The notes: generated by a model from the sequence alone, not told the origin. A DNA stretch of 64,000 nucleotides from Sipunculus nudus (GCA_026874595.1 CM049307.1:50085178-50149177); one strand, 5' to 3'; shown: positions 1 to 13,700, numbered from the stretch's first letter. A program made the numbers and translations.

Positions 1-124
1 CAGTCGTAAAAGTATAAAAACAACAAAACTATAATAACAACAATAATAATAATAAGTAGAAGAAGAAGGAAAATGATAATAATGCCCAAAAACACATAAG
101 TGCACTTATGGATAGGTGGAGTTA

Positions 125-126
125 TA

Positions 127-179
<53 letters not shown>

Positions 180-206
180 ATAATATATATATATATATAT
201 ATAATA
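125..206. repeat. (AT)n/(TAA)n microsatellite
   Basis: Alternating AT dinucleotides, interrupted by TAA steps, with AATAAT on both sides. It is the first of about fifteen comparable AT tracts in the window. No coding potential. Confidence 0.95.
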
Positions 207-421
207 TATATAATAATAATAATGACTAGCAATTCCCCGTGTTACGCACGGTTTTGGGCGAGCATTTAGTTCTGATGTCAAATAGTCTGTCATAGTTTCA
301 TGTCTTGGGTGTACAATGTTACTGTCTCTTTGAATCCGACATTTGGTATAGGTGTTCTGTCTCTGAGTTAACCTTGTGTCGGAGTCTGAATGACCTGGAC
401 GAATACGTTCTTGTCCGAATG

Positions 422-539
422 GTGGAATGTCTTCGGACAAACCCGGAGCATATGTATGTAAAAAATCACGGCAAACCGTATAGTGTCAGAGGAGACATGT
501 AAATTCACACAAATCGCGTTACGCTATTAATATATAGAT
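422..539 (+). repeat. Dispersed repeat, copy A (possible LINE 3' tail)
   Basis: About 118 bp that recur in the same orientation at 5701-5820. Shared landmarks are CTTCGGACAAAC, GAGCATATGTATGT, GGCAAACCGTA, GTCAGAGGAGA and a terminal TTACGCTATTAATATATAGAT-like end. The second copy runs straight into a GAT/GAC simple repeat, as happens at the 3' ends of RTE-type LINEs. The LINE assignment is inference; only the duplication is seen. Confidence 0.7.
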
Positions 540-747
540 CCATTATATGCATGGTGTTATGCATAAAAACTCTAATTGAAGCCGAGAGGTTGACCGGAGA
601 ATTTTCGAAGAATTTGATATGTTAAATAAAATCTTTTTTATATGAAAATATATATTATGCTGAACATTGCCATTTAAAGTTGCCCTCCGCGCCCGCCCGT
701 GAATCCGCCAGTAAAGGTACCTGTTATCTTGCATGGTAGTACAGTAC

Positions 748-1169
748 AGCGTAGCCCATAGCCAAGCCAAAAGAAGTATACGCTCATCGAGCAGCTACAG
801 GTTGCTGCGGTCAAGACCTCAGCCCTGTGCGCTCCTCAAGCATGTTCTCAGAGCCGACAGTCGCAGTGCCACGCCAAGCCAAGCAAGGAGCCATAGGGGG
901 CGCCCTCTTCTCTCCTGGGTTGAAGTCCTTGTTAGAAAGCTACAGCACCCACAGCCACAAAGCCCGAAGCAACCCGCATTCCCTCCACCGATCCCAGCAG
1001 CGGAGACCCAGCCATGTCAATCGAGAGACGAACTCGATCCTTGTGAGCGACTTTACTTCGAGGGGGCAATGCCCTTTTACTTGCGATTTCGGTCATTTGG
1101 ACCGTTTAACCAGTTTCCCAGTTATGCAAGTTTACAAGTTTTTTCGTCATCGCCAGCGTAGCCCATAGC
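748..1169. other. GC-richer segment bounded by a 15-bp direct repeat
   Basis: AGCGTAGCCCATAGC occurs at 748-762 and again at 1155-1169. The enclosed segment is clearly richer in G and C than its surroundings. Two overlapping open frames of 142 and 113 codons lie here but show no recognisable domain. The direct repeat could be a target duplication around an insertion or a local duplication. I see no poly-A tail or terminal inverted repeats that would decide it. Confidence 0.5.
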
Positions 1170-2411
1170 TTTCGTGCTCTCTCCTTGCGCTTCGGTTCCC
1201 TCCGCTGAGAGAGCCCTAGTACGAGGTGTTTGAAAACTGGAGACATATGCCACTGGACAATAAAAAAAAAAAAGCTCCCAGCTAAAAAATGTGTCATATA
1301 TAAAGCATACAAACATATTGGTATCATATGGTAATAACACTTTAAAATTGTCATGTCCATTAAACAGTTGAATCAGGTAGGTCTAGATCTCAAGCGGTAA
1401 AAACAAGCATGTCTGGAGGGGATTTCCTAATGTTATGTTCCCCAACATAAATCGTCATACACGTTTTCAACCTCCAGCGCAGGGTCAAGATATGTTGTGT
1501 TTATCCTTAGCATTCATGATAAATTTCTGTATGGAGAATGATGCATCACACACGCCACCTGGCGATTGTCCCAACTTTAGGAACAACTGTCAGGTCCAGG
1601 GAAGGGAAACTTTTTAAGTGAGTACTATTTAGGCATTAAAGCAGGGGTAACAACAAAATTTCTTGTTCGGGCGAATACATTAACATTTTTTTGCCCCCGA
1701 AGAAGTAATCTACTAGCCATGACAACATGACACTCAGGCCTTCGGAAAAAAACTGATAGGGCCTGGAGTCATGATGGCAGTCACAACAGAACGCCCATTC
1801 TAAGGGTCGGATCAAAATATTTGCTGTCTGGTATTATTTTGCATCACAGGCTTATATAGTCGTATTATATGCGCTAAATATCGAAGAAAAAATGTTGTTA
1901 CACAAAAATAATTACAATTATTACCTTCTTTCATCATTGTGGCACCGATTCACGTGAAGCGGTACTTCTCATTCAAAACTAAATGTGTCATGGCGCGGTC
2001 GTGTATGTAAACTTGGAAGTCGGAAGCCGGAAGCCGGAAACCAACGAAAGCAGTTTAAAGCATATACAAAATGCTAACGTTTCAATACCGTTTTGTTTTT
2101 CCCCGATAGAATAAGATCTTTTTTTATCATTCTGTGAAGAATAATAGTTATCCATTGTTTAATCTGAACGTTATGGAAGATTTTGTGCTCGGAAGCCATC
2201 TCGGAAGTCAGTCAGAAGTGCTTGGATGATATCCAATGTGTATAACTCGGAAGTCACAGAGACGCACTTTGCCCAAAATGCAGTTTCATTATAATTATAG
2301 TTGCATGCATATATTAAATTGCTTATGCATGATTCTGCTTTTAATGAGTGTATAATGCAATACATGATACATAATCGGAAAACTATAAGTTCTTATTTTT
2401 TTATTTGTAAA

Positions 2412-2487
<76 letters not shown>

Positions 2488-4392
2488 TCGGTGTTATTAT
2501 CGGAAATACTTCCTCTCTTATTATACTAGTATATATCTGGATGCTCTCTCAGTGGAGTAAATCACCAATTTATGAATTGGAAAGTAATAAATATAATAAT
2601 GAAATTGCTAGGGAATAAATAAAGTAATCTGGAAAAGAAATGAAAATTAAGAGATATTACGTCTGAACGGGCACGCCCTCTATGGATGCACCACTGAATA
2701 ATAAATATGGTATGATTAACCCATGTACGGCATTAAAAATACAGTTATAAATTACGATGTCATTCAAAATAAAATATATTGTAATATATTTTCCATACGT
2801 TGAATAAATATGAAAATTCAATATATCCCAGAAGGTCATCGCTGGAACAAACATACATGTATCATATGCAAAACGAAATGTCTTTCAATATGTTCAACGA
2901 TATTTAAAAAAAATGTTACATTTATATCTTAGAAAAGGGATACAACAGTCCAGATAATATATATCATGTTTTATTATAAAATCTGATCGATTTACAAATT
3001 TAAGCAAATTTTTTTAAAAACTAAAATTAATTCTTTTTCAAGTTTTTGACTCTTTCTTTCAAACTTTATCAATTTCGATATTTATATTATATTAATTTCA
3101 CTCCTGATGTTTCAACATCACATTTCAACTTCAAATATATGGATATTTATTAATATATTAAAGTATGTTTGCAACTGATTGCATTATAAGGGCATATAAC
3201 CAGAATTTGCTCCCTTTAACTTCATATTACTGTTAGATTACAAGGATCTCGATAAGAATTTACAATTTTGTTTACATAATATATATATATATATATAAAT
3301 GCAACCGGACCATGAAATGTAAAATAATATTTGGCATAAAAAGTATTACATAATAGATAAGAGTCTAAGAGATTCATAATCCTGATGAATTTTTTTGGTC
3401 AATGGAAGAGGAAAATGTTTTTCAATTTATACATAAAAAATAAAATATTTTGTTCGAAACAACTTGTAAAAACATTAACTGGACGGGTTGGTTCTGTCAA
3501 ATTTTCTGTTTAAGTCTCTATGATATTATCACGGTGATTTTTATAGGGGCACATGTATAAAATATTATCAAAACCTTTATTTTTTTCATGTTTCCATCAA
3601 CATAAAATGCGGTAACAGCGTAAAATATTGATGAGTTAAAATAATCTTGTTTTACAAAATGAAATAAAGTTTTTTTACAAAAAGTCCTTGCTTCCGACTT
3701 CGGACTTCCGAGTTTTACACATAGCCGTATGGAAATCCCCTACCGGAAGTTATGATTCTCCCGCTGACAGACGTGGAGACGAGTTTTTCGAGTAAAACCA
3801 GCCTCGGAATTAAAAACTGCTGCACGTTTACACGTAAGTGAACCGTGGATGTAATAATTATTATTTTCCCCAACAGAATAACGTCACTTTTTTGTCTTAA
3901 CTCAGGAAAATGACAATTCGAGAAGTGGATGAAAATGAAAAAGTAGTGTCAGAAATGGCGTGCACATCTGCACATACTAGAATTGATGCGAACCCAATAG
4001 CTTGTACTGTCACCCCATCGTCTTCAGTCCATCTAAAATCGACGTTTGGGGTGACAAGCTGTCGCTAGTAATCTACAGGATTTACGTTCTCCAATTTACT
4101 TGAAGCTTCATATGCGGCGGGTATCCATGGAATGGATACATACGCCGCATTATAACATGCAGTTAAGTACAGCGCTGAGACGTGATCTCGATAAATGCAT
4201 TCCGGTTATAACGCACTAAAACTGAGCACTCACATGGTCGGGCAATCCCGCTAAGCAAAAGTTCGTGGTAGCATTATATTATGTGGTACATTTAATGGCT
4301 GTATATATTTTTAAATATCACGCACTCCTTTCTGTTTGAAAGCTGAGCCAATGTTTTCCAGTTAGACATGTCAGTCACTGCGTTCAGGCATG
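1170..4392. other. Gene-free AT-rich stretch
   Basis: No exon-like open frame with splice sites was found. The stretch contains a long (AT)n tract at 2415-2485. Short clusters of GGAAGTCGGAAG-type sequence occur near 2015-2045 and 2189-2260, with the reverse complement near 3688-3708. The rest is low-complexity AT-rich DNA. Confidence 0.6.
2415..2485. repeat. (AT)n microsatellite, about 70 bp
   Basis: Uninterrupted alternating TA dinucleotides. A 105-codon open frame running through it is an artefact of the repeat. Confidence 0.95.
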
Positions 4393-5366
4393 CATTGTGT
4401 TAAACCCGGATCCCACTCCGGATCCCGGAACCCAAGAAAAATTTGTAATTCTTAAACTCTCATGGTTATTTGTCCAGATATTTTAGCATAATCGTATCTA
4501 AAGACATATTTTATATTATGTTTGGTTAAAACAATAGTCTGTTTTGCAACAAAATTTGATTAAAAAAAACACTTACGGACCCTGGAGCACGGACCTCACG
4601 GATTACACGGACCCCGTCTTCTCGTTGTTTTACCATTTCTTTAGTACATACATGTATTTGACATCACGTTTAGCCATGACACATTTGTGATTTATTATTG
4701 TGTTTGTATCTGTATTTTTACATTTCTGTCTCAGTTTTTATTCATAATTTCATATTTGCTATTTATTTCATTTGTGTAGCGTTTTAAAATTATTATAATT
4801 TAAAACATTTACAAAATCATTATTTTGGAACCTGTAGTTGCTTGAAATGCCAGTAATCAACAATTCCTTTCGGTATTTATATTATTGCCAACTTTAAAAT
4901 TGCATGGTTGTTATGAACGGAGCACGAAACCTGTTGTTATGTGGAAGTGCTCTGATATATCAGTCTCAGGTCCGCTCAACTGTTAGTGCACTTCAAATTA
5001 AATTTCCCCCACTGTGTCCGCACTATGATATTTTCATTTAAAATAACAAATATTATATTTATAGTGTGTGACATGAGTGCTTTTTTTGTCCTCTTTTAGT
5101 CATCAATAAAAATATGAGCGGTGGTTACTGGGGTCCGTCAAAGTTGAACAGTCGGCAAATTCAAGTAAATGAGGTCCGTCTTCATCGAAATATTTTTGTA
5201 ATTATAAATCTTTCAGTGAATCGGTCATTTACAAATGTGCAATATTTAGGGACTTTGCTCTGTCCTAACATCAACAATAGTGGTGTTTTTATCGGTATAA
5301 ATAATGGAAAATGAGGAAATAGGTTTATGGGGTCCGGGGACCGTGGGGTTCGGGTTTTACACACTA
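4393..5366. mobile_element. Putative non-autonomous TIR element, about 1 kb
   Basis: The left end begins CATTGTGTTAAACCCG. The right end read on the minus strand begins TAGTGTGTAAAACCCG. Sixteen positions align with about three mismatches, and weaker similarity continues for about 25 bp. CATGCATT is found at 4389-4396 and 5368-5375, an 8-bp direct repeat that would suit a hAT-type target duplication, although its left copy overlaps the aligned TIR by four bases. There is no transposase frame inside. Confidence 0.45.
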
Positions 5367-5700
5367 CCATGCATTCACTGCCGCTCGGAAAATTTTCATT
5401 CTTTGAAAGATCCCCCTTTTGAGCATTTTCCTCACGCGAGATCTCCTGGTGCACAATAGATCTTTTCGCTGCGCGGAGGTTGCCTTTGAGAAGGGATCAC
5501 CAATGGGGATTATTTCGGGCCGGTCACCGCAAATTTAAGAAAAGCCCAGATAGGGCCCCCGGAGAAAAACTCTCCATCAAACACTATGTGTCCATTGTGT
5601 TACCAGGCCCGAAGACAAAGAAAAGAGGCGCCCGCGGGGGAGCAAATATTAAATTTATTAATTATGCACGTAATACGCAAATATTGCAAATAAAAGTGGG

Positions 5701-5820
5701 TGGAATCTCTTCGGACAAACCCTGAGCATATGTATGTCAGAAATCATGGCAAACCGTACGGTAGTATCAGAGGAGATACGGAAAATTACAAAAATCGCCT
5801 TACGCTATTAATATATAGAT
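5701..5820 (+). repeat. Dispersed repeat, copy B
   Basis: Second copy of the 422-539 repeat, in direct orientation and clearly diverged by eye. It ends at TATATAGAT and is followed at once by a trinucleotide tract. Confidence 0.7.
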
Positions 5821-5870
5821 GATGGTGATGATGATGACGACGACGATGACGGCGACGACAATGATGATAA
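5818..5870. repeat. (GAT/GAC)n simple repeat
   Basis: Imperfect GATGATGGT / GACGACGAC trinucleotides abutting the 3' end of the preceding dispersed repeat. Confidence 0.85.
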
Positions 5871-6361
5871 ATGTGTTATACCAAGTGGTTATTCAGGTAA
5901 AAAGTTAGGTGATACAATTGTAGTAAGGCTACACATTATTTGGCAAATTATGTATATTTTTTAAATATTAGAAAAAAAAATTTCGTTTGACAGATATATC
6001 TTAGTTTTGAGTGTTAACTCTTTAAGACTGTTGCTCCTTGTACAACTTTAAGACCACTTATTCTCAGTAAAATACCTAGATTCGTGCGGTTTTATATGTT
6101 TCAACTTACATTTTGTCAAACCTAGTCACATGTGTAGTCGTTGTCGTAGCCACTAGTAAGTCATTCAACGTTCAAAAATGGGCTGAGCCAATTCTAATTT
6201 ATTTTCTTTTATAATTTCTTATTCTCATTTACAGTTATTTTATTTTTCACACTTTTTAAAATTAAGCTATTTTTAACGGAACCTACCGAAATTATAATGA
6301 TATATTAGGCTTATATTCCCTTAGGTTTACGCATGTGATTTTTGTATAATGTTGACTTTTG

Positions 6362-6368
<7 letters not shown>

Positions 6369-6418
<50 letters not shown>
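6369..6418. repeat. (AT)n microsatellite
   Basis: About 50 bp of alternating AT. Confidence 0.95.
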
Positions 6419-6420
<2 letters not shown>

Positions 6421-6738
6421 TTATTGATATGTTTAAAACTAAAAATTACTGATTTTTTAGGAACTGACTGAAACTATAACATTATACCTATTATATTTTC
6501 CCATATCTATCCACTGAATTTTTTTTGGTATAATTTTGACTGTTTGAGAATTAATATTTTTTTTCTGAATATGTTCAAAATAAAACTAATTGGCATATAC
6601 CGAAACTGAAATGTATATAATATTAAAGGAACGTCATGGATAAAAGAAAAAACATTATGGCTAATATTGTTATACGTACATAATTAAGTTAAATTTGGTA
6701 ACACAAGTGACATTATAATTTTACAATTATTTTTTTTG

Positions 6739-6743
<5 letters not shown>

Positions 6744-6794
<51 letters not shown>
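6744..6794. repeat. (AT)n microsatellite
   Basis: About 50 bp of alternating AT, preceded by a short T run. Confidence 0.95.
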
Positions 6795-6798
<4 letters not shown>

Positions 6799-7742
6799 AT
6801 ATGTATTTTACATTTTTAGCTAATAGAAATGAAAGACAGACTTGTGCAAACATGTCCATGATTTCAGATTGTTTTAAACCTTTATAATAAACCTTTCCGG
6901 AATAATAAAACGTCATGGTAGATTTGCCACTTTTTAAAAGGTCATAATAACTCCACCCAGACATTACTTATCATGGCCTGGAGAGTTATATCTGTTAATC
7001 ACAAATAACTGAATGTCACATGTTGCTCAGTTATACCTTGTTCGTGAAAAAAACATCCGTCACATGTATCTAAAGCTACTTGGGTTAAACGTACGTTTTT
7101 AAGGGTGTTACACGATAATTTATGACCTCCCGCACCTCTTCCAGTGTATTAATTGCTGGTCTTACACTTGGATGGAATTTTGAAAATTCAAACTTATAAA
7201 ACTTTTTATGTAATATTCATAGAAATTGCAAGATAAAATAGAGTGGTTTTATTTTGAGACAGACTACCAGTCTAGGGTCTGTCACATTAGCTCTTTCCTT
7301 TGTAGCAGGGTACCAGTCTAAGTTATTTTTCTCCGTTGTCCCTTTTCTCAGAAATTTATCCTTCTAAAAGCCTTCGTTCTGGATTTGCACTTTATCATGT
7401 TTAAAGTCAAACCTTATAATATCACGAGCTAAAGACATGTCCTATTGAATGTTTATAGAGGAATGTGTACTGATTCAGCCGGACCGGTTTCTGCATATTC
7501 TTCGTTTTATGATTTGCCAGTCTACTCCTGGACCATTCCTAAATTTAATTTCTGTAATGGCAAGTTCAGATACAAAATAAAGAAAAAACACATTATTTGG
7601 TTTCATAATCCAAGTTAACAACATATATGATCAATTTTAATGTTAGTGTTGAAAAATAAAAATGTTAACAAAAGTCTGAAATAACGCAATAAAGAATTTT
7701 ACCTGAAGATCCCTGAGGGAAACAGACGATAGATGTCGACAC

Positions 7743-7750
7743 TGACGTCA
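7743..7750. promoter_or_regulatory. CRE-like palindrome TGACGTCA just before the GET4 start
   Basis: A perfect 8-bp cAMP-response-element consensus ends two bases before the GET4 start codon at 7753. It must lie in, or right beside, the 5'UTR. An out-of-frame ATG at 7733 would open a 20-codon upstream frame overlapping the start if transcription begins further upstream. Function is inferred from the motif alone. Confidence 0.35.
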
Positions 7751-7752
7751 AC

Positions 7753-10700
7753 ATGGCTTCACGTCGTGGGCTGGACCGTGTTTTGGCTAAATTGAACGCT
7801 AGTGTACAGGAAGGGAAGTACTATGAAGCTCACCAGATGTACAGGACGCTTTATTTTAGGTAACCATAACACTAGATGTAATATTTATGTTTTGTTCCAT
7901 GTTTTGCGGAATAGTTAAATCAAGCATGAATGTTCCAGAAACTGGAGAGAGGAGTCGAGCTGTCACATCTTGACAGATGTCAAACACACTGAACATGAGG
8001 CCCTTTTTATTCAGGTGTTTGAATAAAATATGAAGCGTTAAGAGTAATAGTCAACATTCTGTTTCATGTCGACCAAAGTCATCAAAGTACATCCCTAGTT
8101 TTTAATCCCAAGGAACATTTCGTTGTATACATATATGGCATATGTATCATAAATAATTACTATAGATAGTATAGTCCGTTCCAGTACCCCTGTCCACCTG
8201 TTTTTTTCGCAATTATCTCTACATAAAACAAACTTGCAAAACAATATTAGCACCAATGGCATGAAGAGGCAAAAGCGTAATTTTTGGTACCTTACCTACT
8301 CAAAATATAAATATTATTCACTTTATGGCCTGGTTTACATATCTCATTTATATCCGTGGTTCATGGCGTCCCTAATAAGTGGCCATTGTTTATCCTCCTT
8401 GGATATGGATATAATGTAATGTGACGTAACAGTGAAGCACGTGCATGCAGAGAATACAAGTCTCGCTATAAACAGGGGTCGGCAGCTCTTGATTATTGGT
8501 CCCATGAATATGGGCGCCTCTTTAGTACGTCACGTCTATTATGACGTCATCACTTATCCCTGATATGCCCATTTCACAGATTAGTGGCACGATGTCATTA
8601 CAGAATGGACTTGTTACTCATAAAATGGTTTTAAATTGTGTACAGGAAAATGACATAAGGTACGCTATTATTTCCATAATAGTTAATTACGCTTTTTCCT
8701 CTTTCTGCCCTAAGATCAACAAATTTGGACGTTCTTTGATTATCAAAAAAATAATCACTAAAAAACAGGTGGACAGGGGTGCTGGAACGGACTATACAGA
8801 CTACACAGTAGATCTAATCTGGTTATTTGCAAGAATGCCAAGATGTTGTAAAATCATAATAGGAGGGGCTTTTTTTGTATAAAAAAAAAAAAATGTAGAG
8901 ACCTCGTTCCACAAAGGAACTATATCCCAGAAGAGACACAGTCATTGAGAATATTTTTAAATTTTACCTTCACCATAATAATTAAATGGCAAATTTAAAA
9001 ATATCTGGTGTTTTCCCTTGGAATTTTATTAAGTAAGCCAGCTAGGCTTGTTTTTACCAATGCAGGCCATACTTGAGACTTCTCAAAGAGGTTCATTCTT
9101 ATTCATGCTAGACGAGCTTAATTCATGTTAGTTCTCAAATGCAGATTTATAAAATATTCAGCAGCATGTTGTACCAGGAAGTCTGAAAATGAAAGGAAAC
9201 CATCATACACTAGACAGGCAGCCACATACTTTTGCATCAGTTTTCACAATAAAATGTAAAAAAACAATGGTAGATACTGTACCCACTCTTTGCAGAAAAA
9301 AGATAATTAAGTTGGAAATTTAATATATAAATTTGTTTCTGTTGAATATTATAGCCTTTTGGAATCATCCAGTTCTGAATAATAACAAATAATTATGTAT
9401 ACATTTTATTTTCAAATAAGCTCTAATATACAAGTATGCTTGAAGCATAACCATCTTAATCTTGCAATCATATGAGACCTGTCATTTTAGATAATGCATG
9501 CCAGAAACAATGTACTCAGTTATCAGTTTTGTAATAAAGTATAAAAATAGTATTGTCACAATTATTAAACTCAATAAACATTTTATACTGCCCTGTATAG
9601 TGTCTTAATTGAATTTTATACATGCAAGTCTGTTTTTCTAGTACAATCTAATCTAAATTCATCCCTTAATATTTCTGCCCAACAAGTGAATAAAGCAATT
9701 TCATTGTAGGTAAGTGAATAAAACACTGCATACATGTGTGGCCACATGGTTTCTCAGGCACCGCCCACATCCCTTTAATCCCCACCCCACCCCAATGTCA
9801 AATGTTTTTATTTCCCAAGTGTCACGTGGTAATCTGGTTACATGCTTCATAGCTACTAAAAAAATGTGTGACTCCGCATTGGCCATTTTTTCTCTTGAAT
9901 ATACTTCAATACATGGATAATTCCTCTAAAACTTTAGACCAATTAAACCATTACATAGTTAATAATGATTATGATGAGAATACACTTGGTTTCCATATAA
10001 ACTATTCCATATAAAAAAAAAAATTAAATAAAACTTGGAATCAGTCTAATTTTTGTGTGATATAATTCAAATGTAAAATTTTATCTGGAATAGAGAAATT
10101 ATTTGCATATTTTCACTATTTTCATGTTTTGTGACCGTTTGGTGAGAATAAACATTGCTGCCATTGCGCCCCGTTGCCAGAGATTGTTTTTTTAAATGAA
10201 CTTCAGTTATATTACTTTTGCAATTAAAATAAAACATCAACAAAGATTTCAATGGGGATTCCCCTGGCATAACCATCAACAGGGCCAACATATTCCAGGG
10301 TTTACAGTTAGAGGTTGACACTCGCAGTCCTGTATTTGTAAAAATGACCTGTAAAAGAAATAAAAAATGTTGCATATTTTTTTAGGATCGTTTCAGACTT
10401 TTGACTAATTCGACCTATACATCAATCATGATCTCATATTTTAATCATTGGTTGTCATTTCTATGCCATTGCATAAGTAATAAGAATATTAGACTTCTTT
10501 TTAAAAAAAAAATTATAAAAAAAGCCACCCACTGGCATCATTTTGGATAAATTTTGTCATTTCATCTGTAACTTTATATTAAACTGATGTTTATCATCTT
10601 TGTGTATATAGAATAAAAGTGATGTAATGACCAATTTCTGTGATGATTATGTTATCCTTTTTCTCACAGGTATAAATCACAAAACAAGTATGTTGAAGCC

Positions 10701-13700
10701 ATAGACCTGCTTTACAATGGGGCATTGACCATGCTACAGCACAACCAGGTGAGTGTGAATTATGTTAAATTACCGTACTTTTCATATTAAAACTTCTTTG
10801 AGGGCATTCCTCAATTATTTATTATATTTAACATTTCAAGGGAACTAGTGGTAGATGTCTCATTTAATATGAAATACTTTTTAAAACAATTTATATTAAG
10901 CATTGTATGGAGGTTCTGGAGATGTCAGAATGATGCTTAGTTCAGATTGGTTATGTCAGAGATTGCAAATCTCATTGATATAAGGTTGTGCATGGCAGTT
11001 AATTTATATCCTGAATCTGTGGTCATTACAAGTATAAACTAGAATACGGGTAGTCAACAAGCGACTACGTGTATCCGCCTAAATCAGAGTCGAACAGGTG
11101 AAGTGAGGCATGGATTGAGTGGCAAGGGGAAATAGAGTGAAGTGTTGCATATGAGCATGGATGTCTGCAGGCAAATTGTGTATGTAGGTTGTGCCACCTA
11201 CCACAAAATCCAGAAAGCCGTCCAAGTTGTATACATATGCAAAATTTAAGGCAGATAAGTCAAACCACTTCATGTATATGAGTGATTTTTGGCCTTGGCA
11301 GACAAACAGATGGACTCTGTGCAAAAATGGTTGCAGGTGGCGCCACCAGTTTTGCGTATGATAAAGAGCTATGTGAGATCTATACACATGCAAAATTTTG
11401 GCCTAATCGGTCAAACGGTTCCCGAGATATGAGTTTAGATGCCTGCAGCATAAACGTGAATGTAGGTGGCGCCACCTGTCATAAAATCAAGAGAGCTGTC
11501 GGGGATGTATAAACCTGCAAAATTTTAGGCAGATATGTCAAACCACTGCCGAGATACGAGTGATTTTATCCCATGGCAGACAAATAGACGGGAGCTGTGC
11601 AAAAATGGCTGCAGGTGGCGCCACCAGTTTTGCGTATGATAAAGAGCTATGTGAGATCTATACACATGCAAAACTTTGGCCCAATCGGTCAAAAGGTTCC
11701 CGAGTTATGAGCTTGGATGTCTGCAGGGTAAACGTGAATGTAAGTAGCGCCACTTGTCATAAAATCAGAAAAGCTATCCAGGATGTATACGCATGCCAAA
11801 TTTCAGGTGAATTAGTCAAACCACTGCAGAGATATGAGTGATTTTAACCCAAGGCAGACGAACAGATGGACACTGTGCAAACATGGTTGCAGGTGGCGCC
11901 ACCATGTTTTTGTGTGTTATAAAGCTCTCCAAGGGCTACATTTGTGCAAAAAAATTTTTCTGATCGGTCAAACGGTTCCCGAGATATGTGGGTTTATGTG
12001 TGGAAACAGACACACAAACGGACGCAGAGCGCAGAGGAAAGGTCAGAGGTCAAAACAAAATTGAGGCGCAGCAGTTCACATGTGACCCGAACATAATCCC
12101 GGGTTTCGTAAAATTCCGCCCAGCGGTTACGGAGGAATTCTCCGGACACCTACGCTGCGGCGGCGGTGGGGTGAAAACATAGTACCTGCAAAACTCTGTT
12201 TTGGCGGATACAATAACCAAGCCTTCCAGTCATAAAGGCCTGTTCATTTTTAGCAAAATTTTGTACTGACCTACCTTCTTATGTCAATATTAACATATAC
12301 TATACTATAAGTGCAAAGTCCGCATCAACTAATTGCCATTGATGCAGAAAAAAGGGTGGATTAGTCCAATTTGTTTAACACAGATGACTGTTATATTGAA
12401 ATCTTAAATGCATCAGTCATTAGAAATTATGAATTTTTTTTCAGTCAGCTTTAGTTTAACCATGATATGACTAAACTAAAAGGCTAGTCATTCTGTGAAG
12501 ATTAATAAATGCAGTAAGTCTTAAATTTTCACCAAGGATGACCTCAGGGAATAAACAACTGGTGGAAATTAATGCTTTTTGGCATTACAAGCTACAAGGC
12601 ATACATAACTTACATGATATGTTAGTGAGAAGTCCTACAGTATAAATGACTGTTCACCAGTGTAGATTGGACAACTTGTTCATTCCGGGATAACTCTTCT
12701 TTCGTGTATATCACAAAATTTAATCCCTCACGAACAAAAAGCTAGTCACAGTAACCAGTCATAACTCATAAGCTTACAGTATGGTCATTCTTTTATTTGC
12801 AGTCATGCTGTCTGTTTGAACTTAATATTACCTGTATAAGTGTATCAGAAACATAAATTACATAATGGCTTGCAGAGATGGGAGACCTCAGAACATGGTT
12901 TAGGATATACGCAAAAACTGATGGAGAACAAGTTTAACCTGAAATAGTGTTGCTTCATTTAATGCTTTATTTGTATCATGGTTTAATTACTAGTTTGAAT
13001 AAAGTGTTCCTTACTTTTATGTTGTTGAGCATTTTTCTTTAATGCATTAAGCTTTGTAACAATAAAACATACATTTACTGCAAGTCAAATGTGAGGGTGA
13101 CTTAGGTTTTAGGAAGTTTTAGGCAGGTTATAACCTATTTTAGGCAGGTTTTAAGCACTGCCCTGCCGAAAACACATTTTAGGCAGCCTTAAACCCAACT
13201 CTGGCCGTAATTTTGTCACTGCCCAAATTCAGATCACTTTTATATTGATTTTGGGTATGAAATTGATAAAATGGCTGCAGTAACATAAGGTGACTGCAAA
13301 ATCATTCAACTGATTTGTTATAATAGTATAAGTACAGCATGGCTGTTTTGTTTTTGTGATTCCAGCATGGGAGTGGATCAGACCTTGCTCTGCTGTTAGT
13401 AGAATTACTCAAGGATTCAAACACAGATGTCACCAATAGCCATATGGGTAGGTTATCTGAAATATTTCTTAATCAGAGAAGCTTCCTCTCTGGATGTCTG
13501 TATGCCTGCCTCTGCCATTGTTTATCTGTATTTTTGTGTATCATTTAATTACTCTTCTTGTAAAAAGTCTTCTGGAATTTATTATCAAAATTAATGCAGC
13601 TGGCCCTTTGATTAAGCCTGTCCCAGTAAGAACATTTTCATCTATGCCCAGTATAGATACATGGTCAAAATAATTTTTCTAGGGAATTTTTCTTCTGTTT

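Larger units (their letters stand above)
5871..7730. other. Gene-free AT-rich stretch upstream of GET4
   Basis: No coding exon was found. Two (AT)n tracts lie at 6369-6418 and 6744-6794. The last few hundred bases are ordinary AT-rich sequence leading into the GET4 5' region. Confidence 0.6.

Noticed and set aside
733-1168. Two overlapping frames of 142 and 113 codons
   Set aside because: Both are in the same GC-rich segment in different frames, with no recognisable motif. Kept only as a bounded segment.
11079-12182. Series of similar frames such as those with [22 protein letters not shown]
   Set aside because: They are copies of the 278-bp tandem repeat, so the similarity comes from DNA repetition, not protein conservation.
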